Below, in pieces: positions 27,088 to 35,938 of a stretch of 64,000 bases of DNA. The notes under the pieces were generated by a model. It was not told where the DNA came from and did no database searches. It was given only the letters and a program-made list of their open reading frames with translations. The first letter of the stretch is position 1, and each line of letters opens with the position of its first letter. Made by a program: the position numbers and the translations under genes. The DNA comes from CAVQMB01 sp963713445. GTDB taxonomy: Bacteria; Pseudomonadota; Gammaproteobacteria; Competibacterales; Competibacteraceae. The stretch is taken from NCBI GenBank assembly GCA_963713445.1, contig CAVQMB010000028.1, positions 1 through 64,000 on the forward strand, written 5' to 3'.

Positions 27088-27887
27088 AATCCCGCAAGCG
27101 CTATCTCGGTCTGGTGCTCTTTGTGGTTTTTCTTCTGATACCCATCTACTGGATGGTTATCATGTCGCTCAAGACCAACAACGAAATACTGGGTGCTTTG
27201 TCCCTGATACCAAGAAAATTAACTCTGGCACATTATGATGCGTTCTTTTCATCGCAGTTCTGGTACATGGGTTATCTGCACTCGCTATCCTATGTGCTGA
27301 TAAATGTGGTGATAACCTTGCCGCTGGCACTGCCGGCAGCGTATGCCTTTTCGCGATTCCGCTTTCTGGGCGACAAACATTTGTTCTTCTGGCTGCTGAC
27401 CAATTTGATGGCACCTCCAGCCGTCTTCGCGTTGCCGTTCTTTGAGCTGTATCAGAGTATCGGTTTATTCGATACAGTTTGGGCAGTTGCACTGGCCCAT
27501 ACCCTGTTCAATCTGCCGCTCGCGATCTGGATTCTGGAAGGCTTTATCTCAGGTGTGCCGATTGAAATCGACGAGACGGCGTTTCTCGATGGGTATAGTC
27601 TGCCGAAATTCTTTATCAAGATATTCATACCGTTGATTCGAGCAGGCATAGGCGTCACAGCATTCTTCTGTTTTATGTTCAGCTGGGTCGAGTTGCTGCT
27701 TGCGCAGACTCTCACCAGCGCCAATGCACAGCCAATCGGTTCAGTCATGACCAGCACCGTCAGTGCCGCCGGGGTCGACTGGGGCCTGCTGGCTACCGCC
27801 GGCACCCTGACCATCATCCCGGGGGCTATCGTGATCTGGTTTGTCCGCAATTACATCGCTACCGGCTTTGCGCTGGGTCGGGTCTGA
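27084..27887 (+). CDS. glpQ: Glycerol ABC importer permease GlpQ
   Basis: A 267-residue second permease, MalG/UgpE type. The first helix is YLGLVLFVVFLLIPIYWMVI, followed by MSLKTNNEI, typical of the class. The EAA-loop equivalent is ETAFLDGYSLPKFFIKIFIP. It pairs with GlpP to form the membrane channel. The name here refers to the ABC permease of the glpVSTPQ system, not the phosphodiesterase. A small membrane protein gene follows after 12 bases. Confidence 0.9.
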   Translation: MKSRKRYLGLVLFVVFLLIPIYWMVIMSLKTNNEILGALSLIPRKLTLAHYDAFFSSQFWYMGYLHSLSYVLINVVITLPLALPAAYAFSRFRFLGDKHLFFWLLTNLMAPPAVFALPFFELYQSIGLFDTVWAVALAHTLFNLPLAIWILEGFISGVPIEIDETAFLDGYSLPKFFIKIFIPLIRAGIGVTAFFCFMFSWVELLLAQTLTSANAQPIGSVMTSTVSAAGVDWGLLATAGTLTIIPGAIVIWFVRNYIATGFALGRV

Positions 27888-27899
27888 GGAGGTCTAGCC

Positions 27900-28175
27900 A
27901 TGCAGTGGATGCTGTGGGTCACGCCGACCGCCATCTTTTTCGGCTTCATCGCCTTACTGCTAGCCGGTATGACGATCTGGGAACTTGTTCAGCCCAGTGT
28001 GGAGCGCCGCGGTTGGCTGCTCCCGATGACCACGACACGGGGCGATCGGTTGTTCGTCGGCCTATTGGCCGGCGCTTATCTGAACGTCATTTGGCTGGGC
28101 TGGGTGCCGGCAAATCAATGGTGGGCGTTGGCGGCGGCGGTTCTGATCGTGGCCGTGGTGATGCGATGGGGTTGA
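27900..28175 (+). CDS. DUF2160 small membrane protein of the glycerol operon
   Basis: A 91-residue protein with three hydrophobic segments: LWVTPTAIFFGFIALLLAGM, then LFVGLLAGAYLNVIWLGWV and WWALAAAVLIVAVVM. It matches DUF2160, a predicted small integral membrane family that I know mainly from glycerol ABC operons next to the permeases. It starts with ATG after GAGGAGG. Its function is not established. An accessory role in the importer complex is a reasonable guess from its constant position. Confidence 0.85.
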   Translation: MQWMLWVTPTAIFFGFIALLLAGMTIWELVQPSVERRGWLLPMTTTRGDRLFVGLLAGAYLNVIWLGWVPANQWWALAAAVLIVAVVMRWG

Positions 28176-28189
28176 TTAGCAGTAGCGCG

Positions 28190-28206
28190 CATGCCGTTTT
28201 GGCATG
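28190..28206 (+). promoter_or_regulatory. Intercistronic stem-loop before glpV
   Basis: CATGCC and GGCATG form a six-base stem around a GTTTT loop, in the 98-base gap between the DUF2160 gene and glpV. No T run follows, so it is unlikely to be a terminator. Stem-loops at this position in importer operons can protect mRNA so the binding protein is made in excess; that is inference here. Confidence 0.4.
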
Positions 28207-28273
28207 TTCATGAGAGGTCGCGCCCGGGGGCGTGATCGAATTGCAGTAACCGCTTGACGGAGGACGTTGACCA

Positions 28274-30166
28274 ATGAGCGAAAATAACGGCAAGCCCGAT
28301 CAGGGTGGGTCCGACAGCTTTATCCAGGTGGATGAACAAGGTAGCGGCGTAAATCGGCGCACCGTGCTCAAGGCTGGCGCGACGCTGGCCGCTGCGGCAG
28401 CTTTGACGCCGGCCATCAAGGCTTATGCAGCTAAGCCCCAGCCGCGCGGACTGGATAACCCTGGGATGGTGCCGAAGTTGATCGACTGGGGCGAGGGTAA
28501 AACCGGCATGGATGCCGCGCAGGCGTGGGTGGAAAACGAGTTCACGCCTTCGACGCTGGACAAGGCCGCTCAGATGAAGGAAATGAACTGGTTCATGGAA
28601 GCTGCTAAGCCTTACCAGGGCATGCAAGTGACGGTGGTTTCCGAGACGCTGAACGTCCATGAGTACGAATCTAAGATCCTGACCAAGGCTTTCGAGGAAA
28701 TTACCGGGATTCATGTTACCCACCACTACATCCAGGAGGGCGAGGTCGTCGATAAGCTGCAGACCGAGGCCGAAACGGGTCGCGACATTTATGATGTCTT
28801 CATGAATGACTCGGACTTCATTGGTACTCATCCGCGTCTGCAGGACGTGCATCCGATCGGCGACTGGATAAAGAAGGAAGGCAAGTCGGTCACGCTGCCG
28901 ACCCTGGATCTGGATGACTTCCAGGGCAAGGATTTCGCGACCTGGGTTGACGGGACCCTGTACCAGATGCCCGACCAGCAGTTCGCGAATCTGTACTGGT
29001 ATCGCCATGACTGGTTCCAGCGCCCCGATCTGCGAAAGCAATTCAAGGACATTTACGGCTACGAGCTCGATGTCCCGGTCAACTGGGCCGCCTACGAGGA
29101 TATCGCCGACTTCTTCACCAACAAGGTGAAGCACATCGATGGCCAGCGCGTCTATGGCCATATGGACTATGGTAAGAAAGATCCGTCGCTGGGCTGGCGC
29201 TTCACCGATGCCTGGCTGGTGATGGCCGGGGTCGGCAGCAAGGGGTTGCCCAACGGACGTCCCGTCGATGAGTGGGGCATCCGGATGAATGAGCATTACA
29301 ATCCAGTCGGCGCCAGTGTCGAGCGGGGTGGCGCGGCCAATAGCCCGGCTGCGGTGTACGCTCTGAGAAAGTATGTCGAATGGCTTAAGAAGTATGCGCC
29401 ACCGGAAGCAGCTGGCATGACGTTCTCGGAGGCCGGACCGGTGCCGGCACAAGGTCATATCGCCCAGCAGGTGTTCTGGTATTCAGCATTTACTGGCAAC
29501 ATGACCCAGAAGGGCTTGCCAGTGGTAAATGATGACGGCACGCCCAAGTGGCGAATGGCGCCTTCACCGCATGGTGTCTATTGGGAACCCGGTATGAAAG
29601 TCGGGTATCAGGATCAGGGCTGCTGGACGTTGCCTAAATCGACGCCTGTCAAAAAGTTGCAAGCCGGTTGGCTTTACGCGCAGTTCTGCGTCTGCAAGTC
29701 GATCTCGCTGCGTAAGTTCGTGGTTGGTCTGACCCCCATCCGCACCAGCGATATTCAGTCCGAGGCGGCGACCAAGCTTGCTCCCCGATTGGGCGGGCTG
29801 GTGGAGTTCTATCGCAGTCCGGGGGTGAAGTACTGGACGCCCACCGGGGTGAATGTGCCGGAATACGCCAAGCTGTCGCAGGTCTGGTGGCCCAACGTGT
29901 CGGATGCGGTGTCGGGCGCCAAATCTTACCAGCAAGCGATGGATGCGGTGGCCGAAAGCATGGACAATATTATGTACCGTATTCAGCGTGCCGATGTAGA
30001 ACCGGTGGCGCCGCCCAAGCTCAATCCCAAGAAGGGTCGTGACTACTGGCTCAAGCAGCCTGGGGCACCGAAGCCCAAGCTGGCCGATGAAAAAGGCAAA
30101 CCCAGGACCATGCCGTACGATAAAATTCTCAACGCTTTCAAGAATCCCGAGATTCTGAAGTCGTGA
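28274..30166 (+). CDS. glpV: Glycerol ABC importer solute-binding protein GlpV
   Basis: A 630-residue periplasmic binding protein that captures glycerol. An N-terminal twin-arginine type signal is present (NRRTVLKAGATLAAAAALTP, with cleavage likely after KAYA). The mature part has large-SBP features such as WVDGTLYQMPDQQFANLYWY and the repeated aromatic residues expected in a polyol site. The length exceeds sugar-binding proteins but suits GlpV. The ribosome-binding site GGAGGA is strong. A rho-independent terminator follows the stop codon, so glpV is the last gene of the operon. Confidence 0.88.
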   Translation: MSENNGKPDQGGSDSFIQVDEQGSGVNRRTVLKAGATLAAAAALTPAIKAYAAKPQPRGLDNPGMVPKLIDWGEGKTGMDAAQAWVENEFTPSTLDKAAQMKEMNWFMEAAKPYQGMQVTVVSETLNVHEYESKILTKAFEEITGIHVTHHYIQEGEVVDKLQTEAETGRDIYDVFMNDSDFIGTHPRLQDVHPIGDWIKKEGKSVTLPTLDLDDFQGKDFATWVDGTLYQMPDQQFANLYWYRHDWFQRPDLRKQFKDIYGYELDVPVNWAAYEDIADFFTNKVKHIDGQRVYGHMDYGKKDPSLGWRFTDAWLVMAGVGSKGLPNGRPVDEWGIRMNEHYNPVGASVERGGAANSPAAVYALRKYVEWLKKYAPPEAAGMTFSEAGPVPAQGHIAQQVFWYSAFTGNMTQKGLPVVNDDGTPKWRMAPSPHGVYWEPGMKVGYQDQGCWTLPKSTPVKKLQAGWLYAQFCVCKSISLRKFVVGLTPIRTSDIQSEAATKLAPRLGGLVEFYRSPGVKYWTPTGVNVPEYAKLSQVWWPNVSDAVSGAKSYQQAMDAVAESMDNIMYRIQRADVEPVAPPKLNPKKGRDYWLKQPGAPKPKLADEKGKPRTMPYDKILNAFKNPEILKS

Positions 30167-30173
30167 GCTTTGC

Positions 30174-30197
30174 GGGGGAGCGGTTTCGCTCCCCCTT
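30174..30197 (+). terminator. Terminator of the glycerol importer operon
   Basis: GGGGGAGCG and CGCTCCCCC form a nine-base perfect stem with a GTTT loop, followed by TTGCTT. The stem is strong but the T run is short. It starts eight bases after the glpV stop codon. Confidence 0.7.
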
Positions 30198-30227
30198 GCT
30201 TGACGCAACACTGACTGCGTGGGCTCG

Positions 30228-30875
30228 ATGGAGAATGATGACGACAGCCTGGATCTGCCTATCCAGATCGGGCATTTTTTCGCAACGCCGGTTGCAGCTG
30301 CAGTGATGCCTGGTGGGGAGGCGCGCAACCGTCAGCTGCGCCGGGCAATCCTGCGTGAGCGGGACCGGGAAGAATCCAGACATGCATCGAATCTCGGCGG
30401 CTGGCACTCGGCCAGGCCGGTCGATGAATGGGGTGGCCCCGGCTTCGGCGAGGTCGTGGCCGCCGCACAAGTCCTGGCGGCCCGGTTGACGCTCGATCGC
30501 ACGGGGAAGCCCGCAAAAGTGGCCTGGAAAGTTCGCGCCTGGGCGAACGTGAATGGTCACGGACACGCCAACGAGTTTCACTATCATCCGGGTGCCTACT
30601 GGTCTGGCACCTATTACGTCGACGATGGCGGGCGGGCCGATGATGACTCGTTGGGCGGCGAGTTTGAGATCATGGACCCGCGCGGTCCGGCGGTCGCCAT
30701 GTATGCGCCATCGCTGGCGTTTGCCGACGGTGGCGTGAATACCGCCGGTTCGACCGTTCAGTTCTGTCCGCGCCCGGGCCTGATCCTGCTATTTCCGGCC
30801 TGGCTCCAGCATCAGGTCAGGCCGTATCTGGGTTCGTCCGAACGGATCTCCATCGCTTTCAACCTGAGCCTGTAA
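30228..30875 (+). CDS. 2OG-Fe(II) oxygenase family protein
   Basis: A 215-residue protein of the putative 2OG-Fe(II) oxygenase family (TIGR02466/PF13759-like). The double-stranded beta-helix core is clear: FHYHPGAYWSGTYYVDD (His118, His120), GGEFEIMDPRG, GLILLFPAWLQHQVRPY (His195) and SERISIAFNLSL (Arg206). Iron and 2-oxoglutarate ligands are thus likely present. The substrate is unknown. A GTG at 30219 is the alternative start. It directly follows the glpV terminator and is 11 bases from the next gene. Confidence 0.82.
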   Translation: MENDDDSLDLPIQIGHFFATPVAAAVMPGGEARNRQLRRAILRERDREESRHASNLGGWHSARPVDEWGGPGFGEVVAAAQVLAARLTLDRTGKPAKVAWKVRAWANVNGHGHANEFHYHPGAYWSGTYYVDDGGRADDDSLGGEFEIMDPRGPAVAMYAPSLAFADGGVNTAGSTVQFCPRPGLILLFPAWLQHQVRPYLGSSERISIAFNLSL

Positions 30876-30886
30876 GGGTCGGTTTC

Positions 30887-31627
30887 ATGCGCGTGACCTT
30901 CCGCTGTGACCCCATGCTGGAACCGTATTTACCGCCACCGGTCGCGGCCCGCTTGGCTTTCCCCGACTGGCTCAAGGATATGCCGGGGAGCGCATTTTCG
31001 CCTCTGCACGGCACGGACATCCGTACCGTAAAGCAGTGCCCGCCGTTCGTGGACGCCATGAGCTGCGGTTTCGTAATGGTGCTGCCATGCGATGTCATCG
31101 CGGACGATGGCGGGCTGAGCTGGGACTGGCCCATTCCGGTCCCGGCCGCAGACAAGCACCCGCGTGCGCCGCTCAGTTTCCATGTGCCGGAGCAGGTTAC
31201 CGGGACTCCGCTACGGCAACCGGATCAGGTGGTTGTAAAGTTCAACAGCTTCTGGACTATCGAGCTGGAGCAGGGCTGGTCACTGTTGGCGATGCATCCG
31301 GCCAATCGCCTGGATTTGCCGTTCAGATTGCTGACGGGTTTGGTGGATGCCGACCACTATAAGGATGTCGGTATCCTGTTTCCCGCGGTCTGGACGGATG
31401 GCGAGTTCCGCGGTGTTCTACCCAAGGGTACGCCTATCGCCCAGTGTGTGCCCGTGCGTCGCGAGCCGTTGGCGCTGATTTGCGAATCGATGGACGATAC
31501 GGCGGTGCGGGCGTACGACAGCGTTGGTGAGAAGCTGCTGTCGCAGCGTGGCGTTTATCGGCGCGAATACCGCGCCCGGCGGGGCGGATCAGGCGCCACC
31601 ACGCGCGAGGAATCTCCGCAGCGCTGA
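30887..31627 (+). CDS. DUF6065-like protein
   Basis: A 246-residue protein of unknown function. I recall the pattern CPPFVDAMSCGFVMVLPCDV with RLAFPDWLKDMPG at the N-terminus as DUF6065. It has no signal peptide or membrane helix. Conserved-looking segments include VVKFNSFWTIELEQGWSLLAMHP and DADHYKDVGILFPAVW. Related proteins appear beside 2OG oxygenases in bacteria and viruses, as here, so a joint role is plausible. Its 3' end overlaps the convergent TPR gene by 39 bases. Confidence 0.7.
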   Translation: MRVTFRCDPMLEPYLPPPVAARLAFPDWLKDMPGSAFSPLHGTDIRTVKQCPPFVDAMSCGFVMVLPCDVIADDGGLSWDWPIPVPAADKHPRAPLSFHVPEQVTGTPLRQPDQVVVKFNSFWTIELEQGWSLLAMHPANRLDLPFRLLTGLVDADHYKDVGILFPAVWTDGEFRGVLPKGTPIAQCVPVRREPLALICESMDDTAVRAYDSVGEKLLSQRGVYRREYRARRGGSGATTREESPQR

Positions 31628-32389
31628 CGGCCTCAGCCAGAGGCGCCCGGTGGGGGCTGATACCAGCGCCTGGGCGATGCGGTTGAGACAGCTCGGCGAG
31701 AGCCGGAAGGCTGTGCGATAGGCCTCTAGTGCGGCATCCATATTGCCGGCGTCCTGCAGCACGATGCCCAGGTTAAGAGCCGCTGCATACAGACCGGGAT
31801 CCGTGTGCAATGCGGTGCGATAAGCCTGTGCGGCCGCGTTCGATTGTCGCAGGTCCTGCTGGACGAGGCCCAGGCCGAACCATGCCCCGGCTAGCCCGGG
31901 ATCCAGATCGACCGCGTATCGCAGCGCCGCTTCGGCGTCCTTCCAGGCGCCGAGCTGATGCAGCAGGCGGCCCCGGGCATGCTGGATCGCTGCATCGGCC
32001 GGCCAGCGGTGCCGTGGGTCAGATAGCAATGCGGATGCCTCATCGGTACGGTCTAACTGCTGCAACGCAGTGGCGCCACTGAGCAGCGCCGAACTTGTTG
32101 GTTCATTAGCCTGCAGGGCCCTGCTCAGGGCAATCCATGCGCCTTCCGGTTGCCTCAGCCGCAGCAGCGTTTCGCCGATGAGCTGCCAACCTTCGGCACA
32201 GTCGGGGAACCTTTCCAGACGGGGTAGCAAGGCTGTCACGTCCGGGTCGGCCCGCGCGAGTAGCAGAGCGCAGAGCTGGAACCACGGCCGCGGCGCAGAC
32301 GGGTCGTCATGTACGGCACGGCGCGCGGCGGTTAGTTGCTGCGTACTGGCTGCGAGCAGGTTATCGCGATGCGACTGCGGTGCCGTCAT
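31589..32389 (-). CDS. Tetratricopeptide-repeat protein
   Basis: A 266-residue helical repeat protein, probably cytoplasmic. Successive TPR units can be read: AWIALSRALQANEPTSSALL, GAWKDAEAALRYAVDLDPGL, QSNAAAQAYRTALHTDPGLY and GNMDAALEAYRTAFRLSPSC. TPR scaffolds bind protein partners; such proteins are often fused to or next to 2OG oxygenases of the type encoded nearby. It is transcribed toward the DUF6065 gene and divergently from glpD, so the glpD regulatory region lies at its 5' end. Confidence 0.85.
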   Translation of the reverse strand: MTAPQSHRDNLLAASTQQLTAARRAVHDDPSAPRPWFQLCALLLARADPDVTALLPRLERFPDCAEGWQLIGETLLRLRQPEGAWIALSRALQANEPTSSALLSGATALQQLDRTDEASALLSDPRHRWPADAAIQHARGRLLHQLGAWKDAEAALRYAVDLDPGLAGAWFGLGLVQQDLRQSNAAAQAYRTALHTDPGLYAAALNLGIVLQDAGNMDAALEAYRTAFRLSPSCLNRIAQALVSAPTGRLWLRPSALRRFLARGGA

Positions 32390-32522
32390 GATGTGCCCAT
32401 TATGAATGACAAGAACAACCCTGGTCCGCCGTGGCAGGCAATATGTCTAGGCATCGTAGTCAATAACGAATTATACGAAAACGAACAATGTTTCGATATT
32501 GAAAATACTAGGCTTAATGACA

Positions 32523-32563
32523 TTGATCATCGGCAACAATGCGCTATAATGAAAAAAAACGAA
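32523..32563 (+). promoter_or_regulatory. Promoter and operator block of glpD
   Basis: TTGATC (32523-32528) and TATAAT (32545-32550) are 16 bases apart. The -10 box is followed by GAAAAAAAACGAA, in a 24-base block (from 32540) that differs at one position from that of the glpS operon. Upstream, 32465-32505 has further ACGAA and TTTCG repeats. Together they suggest shared control by GlpR. Confidence 0.7.
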
Positions 32564-32616
32564 TATAATCTTGTGACGTTCAGAGTCTAGCAGAAATAGC
32601 ACCGCTGGGAGTGTTT

Positions 32617-34281
32617 ATGCAGTTCAGAATGCGCAACGTCAGCCAGCTTGGGGCGCAGACGTTTGACGTGCTGATCATCGGCGGTGGTATCAATGGCGCT
32701 GTGTCAGCCGCAGCGTTGGCTGGTCAGGGGGCGCGTGTGGCTCTGATCGACGAACGTGATTTCGCCGGTTTTACCAGTCAGCATTCGTCGAATCTGGCCT
32801 GGGGTGGCATCAAGTACATGGAAACTTACGAATTCGGCCTGGTGCGGCAACTCTGCAAGAGCCGCAATGAGCTGATCCGAAGTTTCCCGTCGGCGGTTCA
32901 GGAGATTCGCTTTCTCACCACCATACGTCACGGCTTTCGTCACCATCCGGTCAAGCTATGTCTTGGCACCTGGCTTTACTGGCTGATCGGGGAGCGGTTC
33001 ACTCGTACTCCCAGACTGCTCTCGGCGCGCCGGATCAAGCAACTGGAACCGGTCATCGACACGACGGATAGCGTTGGTGGGTTCGAATACTCAGATGCCT
33101 ACCTGTACGATAACGATGCGCGGTTCGTTTTCAATTTTGTCCGTTCGGCGCTGGATCACGGTTGCGTCGCCGCCAATTACGTGACCGCGCAGGCGTTGCA
33201 CCAGGCCGGCGACGTCTGGGAGACCCGAGCGCGTGACTTGGAGGACGGTGGGGATTTCACCATCCGTTCCCGGGTGGTCGTCAACGCCGCCGGCCCGTTC
33301 GTCGACCGGCTCAATCAAGTGAGCAACGTGGCGACGGAACATCGCCATGTCTACTCGAAAGGCATTCATCTGATCGTCGATCGCATTACCCCCAGCCGCC
33401 GGGTGCTGGCATTTTTCGCCGACGATGGGCGACTGTTCTTTGCCATTCCCATGGGGACAAAGACCTGTATCGGCACCACTGACACACGGGTTGAGCAGCC
33501 GGAGTCCGAGGTTACTGCAACTGACCGCCGGTTCGTGCTCGACAATATCAATAAGTGCCTGGCACTGGCTCGGCCGCTGAACGAGTCCGACATTATCGCT
33601 GAGCGGTGCGGGGTGCGGCCGCTGGCGGTCAAGGAAGGCGGCGCCGGAAGCCGGGATTTCCTGCAGTTGTCACGACGCCATGCGATCGATGTCGATCGCG
33701 AACGCGGGTATTTGAGCATTTTCGGCGGTAAGTTGACCGATTGCCTGAATGTGGGCGAAGAGGTTTGCCGCCATGTCGAGGCGATGCAGGTGAAACTGCC
33801 GCAACGCGGTCAGCGTTGGTATGGTGAGCCGGGGCCGCAGGTCCGCGAGCGCTACCTGGCACTGGCAGGTGAGATCGATCTGGACCGTTATACCGTGCCC
33901 GGCGCGGCGGAAACCCTGACCACTCGGCTTTGGCGCCGCTACGGAGCGGAAGCCATCCAGATGGTGGAGGCCATTCAGCGGGATCCGCGCGAGGCTGAGC
34001 TACTGATCGGGAACACTGAATACCTGCGCTGTGAAATTCAGTATGCCGCGCGGCGCGAAATGATCGTCAAATTGGAGGACTTTCTTCGGCGCCGGTCCAA
34101 AATCGCTCTGGTGGTGCGGGATGAAGACATCCGCCGCGCGACAGGTTTGCGCGAGGCGTGCCGGATTCTGTTTGGCAATCGGGCACAGGAAAAATTCGAT
34201 GAATATTTCCGGCCCGGCGCCGCTCCGTCCGCGGCCAGTGACGACCGCCAGGAAGCCTGTTCGGAAGCGCTTAACTGGTAG
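32617..34281 (+). CDS. glpD: Glycerol-3-phosphate dehydrogenase, FAD-dependent
   Basis: A 554-residue membrane-associated flavoprotein that oxidises glycerol-3-phosphate to dihydroxyacetone phosphate and passes electrons to quinone. The FAD-binding site is DVLIIGGGINGAVSAAALA with the acidic strand end VALIDERDF. Family blocks include SSNLAWGGIKYMETYEF, VVNAAGPFVDRLNQ and GVRPLAVKEGG. The ATG at 32617 follows GGGAG; a GTG lies six bases earlier. It completes the glycerol pathway begun by GlpVSTPQ and GlpK, though separated from them by three unrelated genes. Confidence 0.93.
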   Translation: MQFRMRNVSQLGAQTFDVLIIGGGINGAVSAAALAGQGARVALIDERDFAGFTSQHSSNLAWGGIKYMETYEFGLVRQLCKSRNELIRSFPSAVQEIRFLTTIRHGFRHHPVKLCLGTWLYWLIGERFTRTPRLLSARRIKQLEPVIDTTDSVGGFEYSDAYLYDNDARFVFNFVRSALDHGCVAANYVTAQALHQAGDVWETRARDLEDGGDFTIRSRVVVNAAGPFVDRLNQVSNVATEHRHVYSKGIHLIVDRITPSRRVLAFFADDGRLFFAIPMGTKTCIGTTDTRVEQPESEVTATDRRFVLDNINKCLALARPLNESDIIAERCGVRPLAVKEGGAGSRDFLQLSRRHAIDVDRERGYLSIFGGKLTDCLNVGEEVCRHVEAMQVKLPQRGQRWYGEPGPQVRERYLALAGEIDLDRYTVPGAAETLTTRLWRRYGAEAIQMVEAIQRDPREAELLIGNTEYLRCEIQYAARREMIVKLEDFLRRRSKIALVVRDEDIRRATGLREACRILFGNRAQEKFDEYFRPGAAPSAASDDRQEACSEALNW

Positions 34282-34447
34282 CGCATGGGATGGCTGCGAA
34301 GACCGGGTTGTGACGCTGGTGGTGGATGTGCCGAGTTGCTTCGGAACTAGCTGCTGGGCTGGCGCCCGGCGTCTTATTCGGGCCTATAATGACCAGGGTA
34401 GCCAGACAGGGCAACCTGCCTGGCCTGCTTGTGTGTGAGGGTAGTTC

Positions 34448-35863
34448 ATGCGTCGTCATCGCAATGCCAAGATTATCGCCACGCTGGGTCCAGCCAGTGC
34501 CGATCCTGATACTATTCATGCGTTGTTTCAGGCCGGAGCCGACGTGTTCCGGCTCAATTTCAGTCATGGCAGCCATGCTGACCACCAGCGCAACGTCAGC
34601 GAGATTCGCGCGCTGGAACAGCGGGTGGGGCGGCCTATCGGTATCCTGATGGATCTTCAGGGACCCAAGTTTCGCATTGGCGAGTTCGGGCACGGGCCAG
34701 TGGACCTGAAGGCTGGCGCCCGTTTCCGGCTTGATCTGAATGACGCCCCGGGCGACAGCCACCGGGTGCATCTCCCCCACGCGGAAATCCTGCAGGCTCT
34801 GGAGGCCGGGCACGATCTGTTGCTGAATGACGGTAACATCCGTCTCAAGGTCCAGCGCTCGGCACCAGACTATGTCGATACCGAGGTGATCACCGGCGGT
34901 GAATTATCTGATCACAAGGGCGTCAACGTGCCCGGCGTGGTAATCCCCTTGTCACCTCTGACGCACAAGGACCATGAGGATCTGGCGTTCGCCCTGGATC
35001 AGGGAGCCGACTGGATCGCGCAATCGTTCGTGCAGCAGCCCGAGGATATTGACGAACTTCGCCGCCTGGTCGGCAACCAGGCCAAGCTTATGGCCAAGCT
35101 GGAGAAGCCTTCGGCGATTGACGCGCTGGATGCCATTGTCGAACGCTTCGACGCCGTAATGGTGGCCCGGGGCGACCTCGGCGTGGAACTGCCACCAGAG
35201 CGGGTACCGGCGATTCAGAAACGTGTGCTGCGGGTCTGCCGGCAACGTGGTAAGCCGGTGGTGGTGGCCACACAGATGCTCGAATCGATGATTCATGCGC
35301 CCCGGCCCACGCGTGCGGAGGCTTCGGATGTGGCGACTGCAGTCTACGATGGGGCTGATGCCGTCATGCTGTCGGCCGAGACCGCCGCCGGCGATTACCC
35401 GGTCGAGTCGGTGGCGATGATGAACAGCATCATCGGTCAGGTGGAGCAGGATCCGGCGTATCGCGAGTTGATCGACGCCAGCCATCCGGAACCTGAAGCG
35501 ACCAATGCCGATGCCATTTGCTACGCGTTGCGTTCGATCACCCGTATTCTGCCGATCGCCGCCACCGTGACCTACACCAGCTCCGGCTATTCCACGCTGC
35601 GCGCCGCCCGTGAACGGCCACAGGCACCGATCCTCAGTCTTACCCCGTACGTTGCCACTGCGCGAATGCTGACCCTGGCCTGGGGTGTGCACTCGGTGGT
35701 CAGCAAGGAGGTGGAGCGGGTCTCCGATGTAGTCAACGACGCCTCCCAGATCGCCCGTACCGATGGCTTTGCCCAGCGCGGCCAGCCGCTGGTCATTGCG
35801 GCTGGCATGCCGTTCGGTATTTCCGGAACCACCAACTTCCTGCGCATCGCCTGGACCGAGTGA
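34448..35863 (+). CDS. pyk: Pyruvate kinase
   Basis: A 471-residue enzyme converting PEP and ADP to pyruvate and ATP. The N-terminal RNAKIIATLGPASADPDTI, DVFRLNFSHGSHADH, the catalytic Lys region LMAKLEKPSAIDALD, MVARGDLGVELP and ATQMLESMIHAPRPTRAEAS are all intact, with a C-terminal allosteric domain. A TATAAT box at 34385-34390 may be its -10 element, without a good -35. Next to the glycerol genes, it drains triose phosphate to pyruvate. It converges on a small YrhK-like gene. Confidence 0.95.
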   Translation: MRRHRNAKIIATLGPASADPDTIHALFQAGADVFRLNFSHGSHADHQRNVSEIRALEQRVGRPIGILMDLQGPKFRIGEFGHGPVDLKAGARFRLDLNDAPGDSHRVHLPHAEILQALEAGHDLLLNDGNIRLKVQRSAPDYVDTEVITGGELSDHKGVNVPGVVIPLSPLTHKDHEDLAFALDQGADWIAQSFVQQPEDIDELRRLVGNQAKLMAKLEKPSAIDALDAIVERFDAVMVARGDLGVELPPERVPAIQKRVLRVCRQRGKPVVVATQMLESMIHAPRPTRAEASDVATAVYDGADAVMLSAETAAGDYPVESVAMMNSIIGQVEQDPAYRELIDASHPEPEATNADAICYALRSITRILPIAATVTYTSSGYSTLRAARERPQAPILSLTPYVATARMLTLAWGVHSVVSKEVERVSDVVNDASQIARTDGFAQRGQPLVIAAGMPFGISGTTNFLRIAWTE

Positions 35864-35938
35864 AACGCGTCGCTCGTTCGCGCCGATGACGGCTTTGCTG
35901 TGCCGGGGCGTGGCGCTCACTGCCGCGGCGATAGCCTG

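Noticed and set aside
28208..29458. A 416-codon minus-strand open frame opposite glpV
   Set aside because: Shadow of glpV; no motif and no start signal.
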